Positions 1 through 10,271 of a stretch of 64,000 bases of DNA are shown here, in pieces (positions within the stretch are counted from its first letter, which is position 1; every line of letters starts with the position of its first letter). This DNA is from Staphylococcus saccharolyticus (GTDB taxonomy: Bacteria; Bacillota; Bacilli; Staphylococcales; Staphylococcaceae). The position numbers and the translations under genes were made by a program. The DNA is taken from the NCBI RefSeq assembly GCF_900458815.1, contig NZ_UHDZ01000001.1, forward strand, positions 1,550,001 to 1,614,000. The letters are read 5' to 3'. The notes below the pieces were generated by a model, which saw only the letters and a program-made list of their open reading frames with translations, ran no database searches and had not been told where the DNA came from.

Positions 1-2191
1 TGTGCACACGTTCTTTTAATGTATTGTATTGTTGACTTGCTTCAAAATATTGTTCACTTAATTGTTCAGTCTTTTCTTTCTGAGATTTAAATTGACTTTC
101 AAATTCTGCTGTTTGGCATTGATAGTCTTCAAGTTGATGTCTCATTGTTGATAATTCATCTTTTTGAGACAAAATACTTTTTGTCTTACGTGCACCACCG
201 CCAGTCATGGAGCCACCTGGATTCACAATGTCACCTTCTAAAGTAACAATTCTAGTACAATAACGAATTGCTCGGGCAAGCACATTGGCATGTTTTAAAT
301 TATCTACAATAATGGTATTCCCTAACAAATTATCGATAATAGCTTGATAATTTGAGGCTACTTTTACAGCGTCAGAAGCAATATTAATAAAACCTTCTAA
401 ATTTTGAGCAATACTTTTAATATCTACAGCGATTTGTCGTGACTTAATTACATTTAATGGTAAAAATGTAGCACGACCTAAACCTCGTTGTTTCAAGTAT
501 TGAATAGCTTGGCGACCATCTTTTTCAGTATCTACGATTACATATTGTAATGATGTCCCTAAAGCTGTCTCAATTGCTTGAGTTAACTTTGATGGTACAT
601 TGATAACTTCAGCAACCGCACCGTGAATACCGGTTAATTCATGTGCTTTTGCTTTTAAAATGTGCTTAACACCATTAAAGAAATACGTGTAATCTTCTTC
701 TTGTGTAGCTAAACTATCAATTTTTGATTTTAACTTTTCATTATAACGGTACGCTTGGTATAACTTATTCTCATAATCTGTTTGTCGTTTTTTGGATTCA
801 GTTAATTGTTTCTCTAACTGTGCAATTTGATGTTCGGCTTTATCCACTGCTTTTTTCGCTGTTTGATAATTCTTATCGGTATCATTAATACTATTTTGAA
901 TGTCTTTTAATTGATTAAATGCTTCAACTAATCTTGAGTCTAGGCGAGATTTTTTGGCTTCATTTTCATTAATGGTATGTTCTAAAAATCGAATATCGTT
1001 ATTCACATCCGATTGTTCAGACATAAGCGTGTAATAATTATTTTTGATTTCTTCAAGTTTCTCATCGTGTTGTTCATCCGAAACATATAGTAACGACTCT
1101 AACTCTTGAATATCTTTATTAAGTTCCTTTTGTTTATCTTTTAATTCATTAAGTGACGTTTCATTTTGTCGCTTTTCATCTTGAATTGCTTGAATTTGTG
1201 ATTGTAAATTTTCAAGTTCTTCTTCATATCTTGCGTTAGTTTCAGATTGATTCTTTTTACGTTCTTCTAAAACGTTTAATTTACCTGATAATTGTTCATA
1301 ATTTTCAGTGGTTTTAACAAGTTCATAGTTGCGTTTTTCAATATCATAATCTATTTGTTGTCGTTCACCTTTATACTTTTGTAATAATTGATTAATTTGA
1401 GCTTGTTGTGCTTCTTTACTAGCTTGTTGGCTCTTCAACTGATTTAATCGATTATCTAATTGTTGATTATCTTCATTATATTGATCAATATCGTAAACTG
1501 TGACAATAACATCACTTTGTTCCATTTGTTTAGATAATTGTTGATACTCTTTAGCAATGGCTGCCTCTTCTTTTAGTGGTTCCACGCGACCTTCGAGGTC
1601 ATACAAAATATCTTCAACCCGATTAAGATTATCTTCAGTGTGATCTAGTTTATTAATTGATTCTACTTTGCGTTTTTTATATTTTAATACTCCTGCCGAT
1701 TCTTCAATAATTTGACGTCGATCAATAGGCTTAGCATTTAATATTTCATCAACGCGTCCTTGCGAAATAATGCTAAACGCTTCTTTTCCTAGACCAGAAT
1801 CTAAAAATAATTCTATGATATCTTTCAAACGCGCACGGTCGTTATTTAAATAGTATTCACTTTCACCGCTACGATATAAGCGACGCGTCACTACAAGTTC
1901 TTCTGAATTAATTTGTAATTTTTTAGAATGATTATCTAGCTTTAGTTTTACCTCTGCATAATTTTGAGCTTTTCTATGTTCAGCACCTGAAAATATAATA
2001 TCTTCCATTTTAGCGCCACGAAGTGATTTTGCTGATTGTTCACCTAACACCCATTTAATCGCATCAGTAATATTACTTTTACCACTACCATTAGGACCAA
2101 CAATAGCTGTCACACCTTTATCAAATTGGACATTGGTATGGTCGGCAAAAGACTTAAATCCTTTGGCATCTATTGATTTTAAATAAACCAT
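1..2191 (-). CDS. smc: Chromosome partition protein Smc, N-terminal 730 residues (cut by window edge)
   Basis: SMC ATPase that, with ScpA/ScpB, compacts and segregates the chromosome. The visible part starts at an ATG preceded by AAGGAG six bases upstream. It has the N-terminal ATPase half with Walker A GPNGSGKS at residues 32-39, the R-loop (SLRGAKMEDIIFSG) near 57-70 and a Q-loop ISQG near 148. A long Glu/Lys/Gln-rich coiled coil follows, then the hinge, ending in a glycine-rich GGSMTGGGARKTK segment near 657-670. The returning coiled coil and the C-terminal signature/Walker B half lie beyond base 1. It follows rnc with a gap of about 134 nt, the usual staphylococcal order. The reading frame is intact throughout. 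Confidence 0.97.
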   Translation of the reverse strand, partial: MVYLKSIDAKGFKSFADHTNVQFDKGVTAIVGPNGSGKSNITDAIKWVLGEQSAKSLRGAKMEDIIFSGAEHRKAQNYAEVKLKLDNHSKKLQINSEELVVTRRLYRSGESEYYLNNDRARLKDIIELFLDSGLGKEAFSIISQGRVDEILNAKPIDRRQIIEESAGVLKYKKRKVESINKLDHTEDNLNRVEDILYDLEGRVEPLKEEAAIAKEYQQLSKQMEQSDVIVTVYDIDQYNEDNQQLDNRLNQLKSQQASKEAQQAQINQLLQKYKGERQQIDYDIEKRNYELVKTTENYEQLSGKLNVLEERKKNQSETNARYEEELENLQSQIQAIQDEKRQNETSLNELKDKQKELNKDIQELESLLYVSDEQHDEKLEEIKNNYYTLMSEQSDVNNDIRFLEHTINENEAKKSRLDSRLVEAFNQLKDIQNSINDTDKNYQTAKKAVDKAEHQIAQLEKQLTESKKRQTDYENKLYQAYRYNEKLKSKIDSLATQEEDYTYFFNGVKHILKAKAHELTGIHGAVAEVINVPSKLTQAIETALGTSLQYVIVDTEKDGRQAIQYLKQRGLGRATFLPLNVIKSRQIAVDIKSIAQNLEGFINIASDAVKVASNYQAIIDNLLGNTIIVDNLKHANVLARAIRYCTRIVTLEGDIVNPGGSMTGGGARKTKSILSQKDELSTMRHQLEDYQCQTAEFESQFKSQKEKTEQLSEQYFEASQQYNTLKERVH

Positions 2192-2325
2192 TGTATTCTC
2201 CTTATAACATTCGTGTTGTGTCGATAAACTTGTTATTTTATCGCTATAAAATTTGACTAATCAAATATGTTAATTATTTCCCAAGCTTATCTATAAGATG
2301 TCATTATATATTTTAAAATGACTCA

Positions 2326-3051
2326 CTACTTTTTCATTAACTTATATGCTTGCTCTGCTGCCTTTTGTTCGGATTCTTTTTTTGTCTTACCTTTACCTTC
2401 TGCAACTGCCTTATTTTCTAATATAACTTCTGAAGTAAATAAGCGATGATGCGCAGGACCTTCTTCTTTGATTAAACGATAGGTCACATCGCCTTTATTT
2501 TGACGGTGCACAAATTCTTGAAATTGTGTTTTAAAATCAACTACCCCGACAAGTTCGTTATCTTCTACATATGGGAAAATTACCTTTTCAGCAAAATTCC
2601 AAACTGTCTCTAATCCTTGATCTAAGTATAGAGCTCCTACAAATGCTTCAAAAGCATCTGAAATAAGAGATGGTCGTGTTCTACCTCCAGTTTTTTCTTC
2701 ACCTTTACCTAATAAAATAAGCTCATTCAAATTTATTTTATTCGCAAATATCACAAGTGAGGGTTCACAAACAATTGTTGCACGCATCTTTGTCAAATTA
2801 CCTTCAGGTAAATGAGGATGCTTATCAAATAAATAGCGTGAAACCGTCAATTCTAATACCGCATCACCTAAAAATTCTAAGCGTTCATTATGGTCTAAAC
2901 GATGCATATTAAAGTCGTTAATGAAACTCGAGTGAGAGAAGGCTTGTTGATATAAATCAATATTTTCAAAGTGAATGCCCCACTTAGCCATTTTATCAGC
3001 AAATTTTTGTTGGAAATCATTTACCATATCTATCTTTTTCTGGTTAGCCAC
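2326..3051 (-). CDS. rnc: Ribonuclease III
   Basis: Endonuclease that cuts double-stranded RNA in rRNA processing and mRNA/antisense turnover. The 241 residues are of normal length. The RNase III signature NERLEFLGD is at 55-63, with acidic catalytic residues E59, D63, D132 and E135 ([11 protein letters not shown]). A C-terminal double-stranded RNA-binding domain spans about 167-240. The start is GTG: an AGGAGG lies eight bases upstream, whereas the first internal ATG (residue 9) has no such site. The gene lies between acpP and smc, all on the minus strand. Confidence 0.97.
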   Translation of the reverse strand: MANQKKIDMVNDFQQKFADKMAKWGIHFENIDLYQQAFSHSSFINDFNMHRLDHNERLEFLGDAVLELTVSRYLFDKHPHLPEGNLTKMRATIVCEPSLVIFANKINLNELILLGKGEEKTGGRTRPSLISDAFEAFVGALYLDQGLETVWNFAEKVIFPYVEDNELVGVVDFKTQFQEFVHRQNKGDVTYRLIKEEGPAHHRLFTSEVILENKAVAEGKGKTKKESEQKAAEQAYKLMKK

Positions 3052-3125
3052 AGTCTAACCTCCTAACTATAAATTTTTAAATTTTAATATACCTTAATTT
3101 TACGTGAAAATAATCTAAAACTAAA

Positions 3126-3160
3126 GAAAAAATCTGAGCCGACGAGAAGACGACTCAGAT
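3126..3160 (-). terminator. Terminator after acpP
   Basis: Inverted repeat ATCTGAG/CTCAGAT (outer stem 3132-3138 with 3154-3160, extended by two more pairs after a mismatch). On the minus strand it is followed by TTTTTCTTT. It lies just past the acpP stop and would end or reduce transcription of the fatty-acid operon before rnc. Confidence 0.75.
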
Positions 3161-3170
3161 GTTAATCATT

Positions 3171-3404
3171 TTATTTTTCAAGGCTGTTGATGTATTTAAC
3201 TGCATCACCAACAGTATTGATTTTTTCAGCTTCTTCATCAGGAATTTCAGTACCAAATTCGTCTTCTAATTCCATTACTAATTCAGCGATATCAAGTGAG
3301 TCAGCGCCTAAGTCATCTTTGAAAGATGCATTTTCAGTTACTTTGTCAGCATCTACACCTAAACGGTCAACGATGATGTCTTTTACTTTATCGAAGTTTT
3401 CCAC
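3171..3404 (-). CDS. acpP: Acyl carrier protein
   Basis: Small acidic carrier (77 residues) that holds growing acyl chains on a 4'-phosphopantetheine arm during type II fatty-acid synthesis. The attachment motif GADSLD is present, with Ser36 as the modified residue. The start is GTG with a strong AAAGGAGG about nine bases upstream. It is the last gene of the run fapR-plsX-fabD-fabG-acpP, 116 nt after fabG, and is followed by a terminator, so it can be expressed with the operon and perhaps also from its own signal in the gap. Confidence 0.97.
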   Translation of the reverse strand: MENFDKVKDIIVDRLGVDADKVTENASFKDDLGADSLDIAELVMELEDEFGTEIPDEEAEKINTVGDAVKYINSLEK

Positions 3405-3520
3405 GTCGATTCACCTCCTTTTAAAGCGTCTATCCATAGACTACTATATTCTCCCATTTTAAATTCTAAAAAACAAGTAGAATTTTAGAAACAATTAGCA
3501 CTTTAGTGCTTAGTGTTACT

Positions 3521-4255
3521 TTACATATACATTCCGCCATTAACGTGGATGGTTTGTCCAGTAATATATTTAGCTTTATCAGAGGCTAAGAAAGCAACTG
3601 TATTTGCAATATCAGTATCTTCACCAAAACGTTTTAAAGGAATTTGCTCTAACATTTGCTCTTTAAGATTATCACTTAAAGCGTTAGTCATATCAGAAAC
3701 AATAAATCCAGGCGCCACAGCATTCACTGTAATACCACGTGATGCTAATTCACGTGCAGTTGATTTAGTTAAACCTATTACACCAGCTTTAGTTGCTACA
3801 TAATTTGCTTGACCTGGGTTGCCCATCTCACCAACGATACTTGATAAATTGATAATGGAACCACCACGTTGACGTAACATTTGTGGTGTTACTTTTTGAA
3901 TACAATTAAATACACCTTTTAAGTTTGTATCGATCACGTCATCCCACTCTTGTTCTTTCATACGCATTAGTAGGTTATCTCTAGTAATACCAGCATTATT
4001 TACCAACACATCAATAGAACCGAATTGACTTACAACTTCTTTTACCATTGTTTTAACTTCATCACCTTTAGCAACATTAGCTTGAATAGCGAAGCTATCA
4101 ACACCTTTAGCTTTTATTTCATCAACAACAGCTTCTGCTTTGTCTTTACTGCCAGCATAGTTAACAGCTACGTTATATCCATCTTCAGCTAGTTGTAAGG
4201 CGATACTTCTACCAATCCCGCGTGAAGCACCAGTAACTAAAGCATTTTTACTCAT
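3521..4255 (-). CDS. fabG: 3-oxoacyl-[acyl-carrier-protein] reductase
   Basis: NADPH-dependent short-chain dehydrogenase that reduces beta-ketoacyl-ACP in each elongation round. The cofactor loop TGASRGIG is at residues 8-15, NNAG at about 86-89, and the catalytic set is Ser139, Tyr152 and Lys156 in the YVATK context, counted from the chosen ATG. That ATG (4255) is preferred over an ATG two codons upstream because the AAGGATGG site is about eight bases from it but only about two from the other. It overlaps the fabD end by 8 nt, which suggests coupled translation. Confidence 0.96.
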   Translation of the reverse strand: MSKNALVTGASRGIGRSIALQLAEDGYNVAVNYAGSKDKAEAVVDEIKAKGVDSFAIQANVAKGDEVKTMVKEVVSQFGSIDVLVNNAGITRDNLLMRMKEQEWDDVIDTNLKGVFNCIQKVTPQMLRQRGGSIINLSSIVGEMGNPGQANYVATKAGVIGLTKSTARELASRGITVNAVAPGFIVSDMTNALSDNLKEQMLEQIPLKRFGEDTDIANTVAFLASDKAKYITGQTIHVNGGMYM

Positions 4256-5174
4256 TTTCATTCCATCCTTTCACATCTTTAAGTGTTTGTATTGAAGTAG
4301 TTTTAACATCTCGATTAATTTTTTTAATTAAACCTGACAATACTTTTCCAGAACCAATTTCAACAAAATGCTCTACACCTTGATCAATCAACCATTCTGT
4401 TGATTTTATGAATTGTACTGGTGAATACAACTGCTTAACTATATTATGCTTAATCACTTCTTTATCTGTTTCACCTTGAGCATTATAGTTTTGAACCACT
4501 GGAAACTTCGCATTATGCCATTCAAATTGATTGATGTACGCGGCAAAGTCTTCCTCTATCACACTCATCATTGATGAATGGAAAGGACCTGAAACAGCCA
4601 ATGGTAATACTCGTTTAGCACCTAATGATTTACCTTCTTCAACTAATTTATCAATCAAATTTTTATGTCCAGAAACTACTATTTGTCCAGGTGAATTGAT
4701 ATTAGCTGGTTCAATTAATTCATCTTTAGTAGATAAATCTTTACAAATTTTATCAACATCATCAAAATCTAATCCAAGAACTGCAGCCATGCTCCCTACA
4801 CCATTTGGAAAAGCTTGAGCCATTAACTCTCCGCGTTTACGTACAATCTTAACTGCATCATCAAAAGATAGAACACCACTCGCAACTAAACTTGAATATT
4901 CACCTAAACTGTGTCCCATAGTATAATCAACACTAATATCGTTTAATGCTTCTAATAAAACAATACTATGCGTTAAAAGTGCAGGTTGAGTGTTCTGTGT
5001 TTCACCTAATTTTCCTTCTTTATCAGTAAACATCGTTTCTAATATATCAAAATCCATCGCTTCTTGTGCTTGATTTAAGATATATGTTGAATGTTGATCC
5101 TCATTATATAAATCGCTAGCCATACCAACTTTTTGAGCACCTTGACCTGGGAAAATGATTGCTGTTTTACTCAT
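4248..5174 (-). CDS. fabD: Malonyl-CoA:ACP transacylase
   Basis: Transfers malonyl from CoA to ACP, supplying the extender unit for fatty-acid synthesis. The 308-residue acyltransferase fold shows GQGAQ near the N-terminus, the nucleophile elbow GHSLGEYSS (Ser89) and the catalytic histidine in GPFHSS (His199). An in-frame GTG three codons upstream exists, but the ATG giving [12 protein letters not shown] matches the family start. It overlaps plsX and fabG by 8 nt on each side, so it sits inside a tightly coupled operon. Confidence 0.96.
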   Translation of the reverse strand: MSKTAIIFPGQGAQKVGMASDLYNEDQHSTYILNQAQEAMDFDILETMFTDKEGKLGETQNTQPALLTHSIVLLEALNDISVDYTMGHSLGEYSSLVASGVLSFDDAVKIVRKRGELMAQAFPNGVGSMAAVLGLDFDDVDKICKDLSTKDELIEPANINSPGQIVVSGHKNLIDKLVEEGKSLGAKRVLPLAVSGPFHSSMMSVIEEDFAAYINQFEWHNAKFPVVQNYNAQGETDKEVIKHNIVKQLYSPVQFIKSTEWLIDQGVEHFVEIGSGKVLSGLIKKINRDVKTTSIQTLKDVKGWNENE

Positions 5175-6153
5175 CTTTACCACCTACCGTTCCTCTCATA
5201 GTTTGTACAATATTTTCTTCACCGGCAATTTTTGCTTGTCTAATGGCTGAATAAAAAGCTTTAGCATTAGAACTACCATGTGCTTTTACAACTGTTCCAT
5301 CTAAACCAAGTAGGACTGAACCTCCATATTCTGAATAATCCATTTTCTTGGCAAATGTAGCTAAATCTTTTTTAAGAACAGCACCTGCTAATTTATTTTT
5401 AAAGTTACCCATAACTGTTTCTTTAAGCATTTTACCAATAGATTTAGCCGTACCTTCTAAATTTTTAAGAACCATATTTCCAGTGTAACCATCAGTAACT
5501 ACAACATCTGTATTGCCATCCATTAAAGTTTTAGCTTCAATGTTACCTTGGAAATTAAATGAATGATCTTTTTCAAATAATTCAAATGCCTTTTTAGTTA
5601 AAGTATTTCCTTTTGCAGCTTCTGTACCAATATTAAGTAATGAAACTGAAGGCGTTTGAATGCCACGAATTTTTTGTGCATAAATATTACCGAGTTGCGC
5701 ATATTGTAATAGATGTTCAGCTTTAGCATCTGCATTAGCGCCTACATCTAAAAACAGAAATCCTTTACCATCTACAGTCGGTAATGTTACCACTAATGCC
5801 GGTCTTGCTACGCCTTTTATACGACCAACAATAAATAAACCTGCTGACATCAATGCACCTGTGTTGCCTGCTGAAACGCATCCATCTGCTTCACCTGATT
5901 TAACTGCTTCTGCCATTTTTACCATTGAACTATCTTTTTTACGTTTAATTGCTCGTACAGGCTCATCTTCCATTTCTATTCTCTCAGAACAATGTCTAAA
6001 CTCTATACGCTCATGATTTAAGTTATACTGTGTTTTATCTCCAAAAAGAATTATTTCTAAATCTTTAAAGTCTTCTACAACCTTTTTAACAGCATCTAAT
6101 ACAATACCTGGTGCGTCATCTCCGCCCATCATGTCTACTGCGATTTTAACCAT
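5167..6153 (-). CDS. plsX: Phosphate acyltransferase PlsX
   Basis: Makes acyl-phosphate from acyl-ACP, the first step of the PlsX/PlsY route to phosphatidic acid, acting peripherally at the membrane. The N-terminal [16 protein letters not shown] is the family hallmark. The protein is 328 residues from the ATG at 6153. An in-frame GTG five codons upstream is less likely because the GAGG site is nine bases from this ATG. It overlaps fapR by 8 nt and fabD by 8 nt. In this operon type it is under FapR control. Confidence 0.96.
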   Translation of the reverse strand: MVKIAVDMMGGDDAPGIVLDAVKKVVEDFKDLEIILFGDKTQYNLNHERIEFRHCSERIEMEDEPVRAIKRKKDSSMVKMAEAVKSGEADGCVSAGNTGALMSAGLFIVGRIKGVARPALVVTLPTVDGKGFLFLDVGANADAKAEHLLQYAQLGNIYAQKIRGIQTPSVSLLNIGTEAAKGNTLTKKAFELFEKDHSFNFQGNIEAKTLMDGNTDVVVTDGYTGNMVLKNLEGTAKSIGKMLKETVMGNFKNKLAGAVLKKDLATFAKKMDYSEYGGSVLLGLDGTVVKAHGSSNAKAFYSAIRQAKIAGEENIVQTMRGTVGGKDE

Positions 6154-6715
6154 TCCATTCATCCTCACTTGTATAGAACATTTTAAATTTACCTTTAAAT
6201 ACTAGTTTCTCTTTAACATAAGATTTCACTTCAATCATATAATGCTTGTTTGTCTTTTCGATAACTTTAGCTTCTATTCTTACTGTATCATTAAGTTTCA
6301 CTTTTTCTATAAATTCAACCTGACTTTCTTGTGTCAGAACTGTTGGATTATGTATGAGTGCAACACACAAAGAATTAGCTTGTGCAAAAAGAACATGTCC
6401 TCTAGCAATCTGCGTTTTAGCGAAAACCGAATCTTCAGTGATTTCTATCAGTGATTGAGCTTTAACATCAGGATCTACTTGAATTAAATCCCCTATTATC
6501 TCATTTGCTTCAATCGATTTAATTTGATCGTAATTCTGCTCGGCTACAAGTTTAATTCTTTTACGCAATTCAGGAATATTTAAATGTGTGCGATCTAAAC
6601 GAATAGTTTGAATACTCACATCAAACTTTTCACAGAGTTCATAATCAGTAATGAAGGGGTTCACTTTTATAGTATTTTGGATAGCTATTCTCCGTTCATC
6701 TTTCTTTAATTTCAC
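6146..6715 (-). CDS. fapR: FapR, malonyl-CoA-responsive repressor of lipid synthesis
   Basis: Transcriptional repressor of fatty-acid and phospholipid genes, released from DNA by malonyl-CoA. The N-terminal helix-turn-helix (about residues 8-50, with [15 protein letters not shown] as recognition region) is joined to a hot-dog effector domain carrying [17 protein letters not shown]. The chosen start is GTG at 6715, seven bases after GAGGGG, giving MKLKKDERR and 189 residues as in the family. An open frame extends 17 codons upstream but runs across the operator. It is the first gene of the plsX-fabD-fabG-acpP operon and is autoregulated through the operator just upstream. Confidence 0.95.
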   Translation of the reverse strand: MKLKKDERRIAIQNTIKVNPFITDYELCEKFDVSIQTIRLDRTHLNIPELRKRIKLVAEQNYDQIKSIEANEIIGDLIQVDPDVKAQSLIEITEDSVFAKTQIARGHVLFAQANSLCVALIHNPTVLTQESQVEFIEKVKLNDTVRIEAKVIEKTNKHYMIEVKSYVKEKLVFKGKFKMFYTSEDEWNG

Positions 6716-6731
6716 ACTCTCACCCCTCATT

Positions 6732-6748
6732 TTAGTACCAAGTCTTAA
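6732..6748. promoter_or_regulatory. FapR operator
   Basis: TTAGTACCAAGTCTTAA is an imperfect 17-bp palindrome that differs by one central base from the known Bacillus/Staphylococcus FapR consensus (TTAGTACCTAGTCTTAA). It lies between the predicted -10 box and the fapR start, where bound repressor would block transcription initiation or clearance. Confidence 0.93.
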
Positions 6749-6761
6749 ATATTCCTTACAC

Positions 6762-6791
6762 ATCATAACACTTTCATTATCAATTCCTCAA
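6762..6791 (-). promoter_or_regulatory. Promoter of the fapR-plsX-fab operon
   Basis: Minus-strand -35 TTGAGG (6786-6791) and -10 TATGAT (6762-6767), separated by 18 bp, with the FapR operator starting 13 bp downstream of the -10. The -35 box lies within the left arm of a 9-bp inverted repeat (6784-6792/6804-6812). Confidence 0.65.
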
Positions 6792-6839
6792 CAAATAACT
6801 GTAGTTGAGGAAAGTTTAAGTTTTTCTTAAATTAGTTTT

Positions 6840-6936
6840 GTCGATTCTCTTACCAGAGAATCTCTATGTTAGGGCCCCTAGTCCCAACTTCCATGGCCGG
6901 TAACATTTCTTCACGAAATGTTTTGTGTCGGGAACC
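6840..6936. repeat. STAR-like staphylococcal intergenic repeat between recG and fapR
   Basis: GC-rich block unlike its AT-rich surroundings. It holds an 8-bp hairpin (GATTCTCT 6843-6850 / AGAGAATC 6855-6862), a TGTTAGGGCCCCTA core (about 6868-6881), a CCCAACTTCCATGG segment, a second 8-bp hairpin (AACATTTC 6902-6909 / GAAATGTT 6915-6922) and a degenerate second core TGTCGGGAACCC. The order core - CCAACTT - hairpin - core is the one I recall for the S. aureus STAR-type element with TGTTGGGGCCCC cores. Function unknown. It directly abuts the recG stop. Confidence 0.65.
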
Positions 6937-8985
6937 CTAATCAAAACTGGTGTGTAAGAGGTTTCGTTGGATGAATTGTTTGAGGTGTGTGTATGGTTGT
7001 TGGAAGAATTGGCCGGATTGAATGAGTTCGGCTGCTTCATCTCTTGCAACTTCTAACATGCGATAATCTTCGACTACATTTGCAACGAGGAAGTCCGGTA
7101 AACCACTTTGTTTAACCCCAAAGAAGTCTCCTGGTCCTCTCATCTCTAGATCTCTTTCGCTTAATTCAAAACCATCAGTGGTTTGGGTCATAATTGTCAT
7201 TCTCTCAATACCTGTCTCAGTTTTAGGTGAAGCAATAAGCACACAATAACTTTGATGTTCACTTCTACCCACTCGTCCACGCAATTGGTGTAGCGTTGAT
7301 AAACCAAATCGATCGGCATCGTAAATCATCATGAATGTTGCATTTGGTACATTTACTCCTACTTCTACAACAGTTGTTGAAACTAAAATATCTAAATAGT
7401 GCTTACTAAATTTTTGCATCACGTCATCTTTTTCTTCAGCAGTTAACTTTCCATGTAATAAACCTACTTTTTTATTTCCGTACACCTGTTGAAGTGATTC
7501 ATATATAGCAACAACGTTTTGTACATCTTCCAGGTGTTCTGAGCTTTCAATTAGTGGACATATGACATAAGCTTGTCTACCTTTTTTCAGTTCATTCGTC
7601 ATTTGAGATAAGACTTGATTGTATTGTTCATGTTTTGCCCAATTAGTAATAATAGGCTTACGACCTTTAGGTAACTGTTTTATAGACGATACATCCATTT
7701 CTCCGAATACTGATATAGCTAATGTACGCGGAATAGGTGTCGCTGTCATAAATAAGACATTAGTCATTGCACCTTTTTCTCTTAACATCTGACGCTGATT
7801 TACACCAAATCGATGTTGCTCATCTGTAATAACTAATCCTATATTTTCAAAAATTACATCGTCTTGAATTAATGCATGAGTACCTATTAAGCAATCAATC
7901 GTTCCATTCTCTAATTGCTCCAATAAAATGCGACGTTTTTTTCCTTTTACAGAACTCGTCAACAGCGCAACATTCATAGAATCACCGAATAATTCTATTA
8001 AGCTTTCAGCATGTTGCTCTGCTAATATTTCTGTAGGAACCATTAATGCTGATTGATAACCCGCAGTTTTTAATGCATACATACATATTGCTGCTACAAC
8101 AGTCTTACCTGATCCGACATCACCTTGCAAAAGACGATGCATTCGAATAGGTGCCTTTAAATCTCTAAATATTTCGTTGACACTTAATTTTTGGGCATCA
8201 GTTAACTCAAAAGGTAAGCTATCAATAAAATTTTTAACTTTGTGAATATCATAATTGATTTCTATCGCTTCATCAGACGTTTTTTCAAGACGATTCAACC
8301 ATTGCATACGTAACTCAAACATAAATAATTCGGTAAAAGCATATGTCCGACGTGCTTTCAATAAATTTTGTTTGTCTTTAGGATGATGAAGTGTACGTAA
8401 CGTATATTCTAAAGTCTCTAATTTATATTTTTCTCTTAATTCATCAGATAACCATTCATGTATTACAACATCTTCCAATGCCTGTCTAATATTATCTCGA
8501 AGTTGCTTTTGTTTAATTCCTTCTTTAATACGATATACGGGTTCCAATTGGACGTCATCTTGCACCGTTTGATCATTAAAAAACATTCGATTGCCATTAA
8601 TTTCTTGTTTACTGCGATTCCATTTGCCTTTGACCGTTACAACACCATGTAATTCTATTTTCTTCTTTAAATAAGGTTGATTAAAGAAAATACATTTCAC
8701 AGCGATATTATTAACCATAAGATGAACCGTTAACTTAGATTTATTACGACCAAAAAAAGCTACTGTTGGTGGTGAATAAACCTCACCTTGTACAGTAACT
8801 GTTGATTGATTCTCTGCTTGGTTCAAGTCAATAACTGTATTATCTTCATAGCGAGTTGGTAGATATAGAACCAAACCTTCAACAGTATGTATATTTAATT
8901 CTTCTAATAGTGTTAATCGTTTAGGACCAATACCTTTGATTTTATCTAAAGTATATGGACTTTCGATTAAGTGCACTTTTGCCAT
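6937..8985 (-). CDS. recG: ATP-dependent DNA helicase RecG
   Basis: Branch-migrating helicase that remodels stalled forks and Holliday junctions. The 682 residues comprise an N-terminal wedge/OB region (about 1-250) and superfamily 2 helicase domains with Walker A GDVGSGKT (288-295), DEQH box (388-391), TATPIPRT and the QLRGRVGRS motif VI. The start ATG gives [10 protein letters not shown]. It lies upstream of fapR, separated by the STAR-like block, and no gene lies upstream on the same strand except a decayed nuclease gene. Confidence 0.96.
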   Translation of the reverse strand: MAKVHLIESPYTLDKIKGIGPKRLTLLEELNIHTVEGLVLYLPTRYEDNTVIDLNQAENQSTVTVQGEVYSPPTVAFFGRNKSKLTVHLMVNNIAVKCIFFNQPYLKKKIELHGVVTVKGKWNRSKQEINGNRMFFNDQTVQDDVQLEPVYRIKEGIKQKQLRDNIRQALEDVVIHEWLSDELREKYKLETLEYTLRTLHHPKDKQNLLKARRTYAFTELFMFELRMQWLNRLEKTSDEAIEINYDIHKVKNFIDSLPFELTDAQKLSVNEIFRDLKAPIRMHRLLQGDVGSGKTVVAAICMYALKTAGYQSALMVPTEILAEQHAESLIELFGDSMNVALLTSSVKGKKRRILLEQLENGTIDCLIGTHALIQDDVIFENIGLVITDEQHRFGVNQRQMLREKGAMTNVLFMTATPIPRTLAISVFGEMDVSSIKQLPKGRKPIITNWAKHEQYNQVLSQMTNELKKGRQAYVICPLIESSEHLEDVQNVVAIYESLQQVYGNKKVGLLHGKLTAEEKDDVMQKFSKHYLDILVSTTVVEVGVNVPNATFMMIYDADRFGLSTLHQLRGRVGRSEHQSYCVLIASPKTETGIERMTIMTQTTDGFELSERDLEMRGPGDFFGVKQSGLPDFLVANVVEDYRMLEVARDEAAELIQSGQFFQQPYTHLKQFIQRNLLHTSFD

Positions 8986-9094
8986 GATGAATCACCCATT
9001 ACTTTTATCTTAATCTGTTATTCAATATTTTATCATGTTCAAAGTTATTATTTGATTCTCATGTACTCTTCTTACAATTCTTTTTATAAATCAT

Positions 9095-9191
9095 AAAAAA
9101 ACAAGTAGCAATATAAGGATTGATCTGAAGATATAAATGATAAAAATTTTCATTTATTAAATTCACAATTTCAATACTTAATAATGCTACT
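9095..9191 (-). terminator. Probable terminator below the decayed nuclease gene
   Basis: Arms AGTAGCA...GGATTG (9104-9122) and CAATACTTAATAATGCTACT (9172-9191) pair over about 19 bp with small bulges. An inner AAATGA/TCATTT hairpin lies in the loop, and on the minus strand the outer stem is followed by seven T. It is positioned to end transcription of the nuclease gene before recG. Confidence 0.55.
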
Positions 9192-9205
9192 AGCAAAATT
9201 AATTT

Positions 9206-10002
9206 TTAGTTCACTTCACACGCATAATTATCTTTATCTCTGTCTAGTTTTGGTTGATAGGCAGGATGACCTTTTTTAACACCGTGTGGATATTTTTTCT
9301 TAACTCTGTACAATTTTTAAAATATTTTTTTAGTACTCTTTTTTACATTTTTGGTATGATGTGTAGACGTTATTTTTTTAACTTTGTTTGAAGTCATTGA
9401 AGCTTGAGGCTCGCTCCAAATATTTAACTTCTGGGCTTTAGCTTTCTTTTCACTTGCTCGAAGCATTTGTTCATAAGTATTATTTGATGGATAAACATAT
9501 TTAACTCTTGCTAACCCTTTTCTCACTATCGCATTATTGACCATTTTACCATCAGCATAAACGAGACTAAGTATCTACCATATTTATCAGTTTTTTGTCC
9601 TTTATCAAATGCAATTTCAACATTCTTAGCATGTGTCATCATCTTAGTTGTAAATGCGCTTGCCTCTGGTCCATACTTTTGAACTGGTTTTCTTGGATCT
9701 TTCGTTTCGAGTGTATCAATAAACAGTAATCTAAATGTAGAAATTTTACCTCGGTAGTTCAATTTTACTGTATCACCGTCAACAACTTTAACTAATTTGG
9801 CCTTTTCTTTATGTAATTGAGTAGCAGCATTAGCTTCATTATTGTGTGGTTGACCAATGATTGGAAGTAAGATTGTTACAACTGCTATCAAAGAGATAAA
9901 ACGTATACTCTTGACATGGTTAGAATTTGAAAACGCTCTACGATATAAAATAAATATACTACTAAAACTAAGAACAACTAATAAAAATAGAAATTCCCCC
10001 AT
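9206..10002 (-). pseudogene. Thermonuclease (SNase family) with Excalibur domain, broken by frameshifts
   Basis: The upstream part (9526-10002) has hydrophobic N-terminal segments ending near EANA, then a staphylococcal-nuclease domain with DGD (75-77), [10 protein letters not shown] giving the equivalents of catalytic Arg (R91) and Glu (E99), and DKYGR with R143. After GRYLV the frame is lost: one base seems missing near 9563/9564, and the family sequence [16 protein letters not shown] resumes in the next frame (from 9555 down). This second part ends at a stop at 9317-9319. Past it, the same frame resumes as KKYPHGVKKGHPAYQPKLDRDKDNYACE-type sequence, an Excalibur calcium-binding motif, ending at 9206. 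The missing NCTEL-type stretch is readable in a shifted frame between an A7 and an A6 tract, so two compensating slips are inferred. Catalytic residues survive, but the full product cannot be made. Sequencing error is the alternative. Confidence 0.85.
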
Positions 10003-10204
10003 TTTGCACTTCTTTTATATTTTCGTAACTTACATTTATTTTATAACATTTTTCAAATAAAAAAAGCATAATTTTTTAAAAAATTCTATTATTTCTATAA
10101 ATTTTATATAAAATAAACTATCTTAACTTTTCGTATTTATAAAACGATTTATGAACAATATTTTTTAATAGTGTTACTAGAAGTAGAAGGCTTATATCCT
10201 AAAA

Positions 10205-10250
10205 CATAAAATGCTCCAGAAAGATTATTTAAAGTCTTTCTGGAGTATTT
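10205..10250 (-). terminator. Terminator after fakA
   Basis: Sixteen-base arms (10209-10224 and 10235-10250, core CTCCAGAAAGA / TCTTTCTGGAG, one G-T pair) with a 10-nt loop, followed on the minus strand by a T-rich tract. The rest of the roughly 270-nt gap up to 10002 shows nothing further that I recognise. Confidence 0.85.
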
Positions 10251-10271
10251 ACGAGTTCTATTTTATTAATA

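Noticed and set aside
6864..7049. Small minus-strand frame rich in Asn/Ser
   Set aside because: It overlaps the recG 3' end in another frame and continues into the STAR-like repeat, with no start signal.
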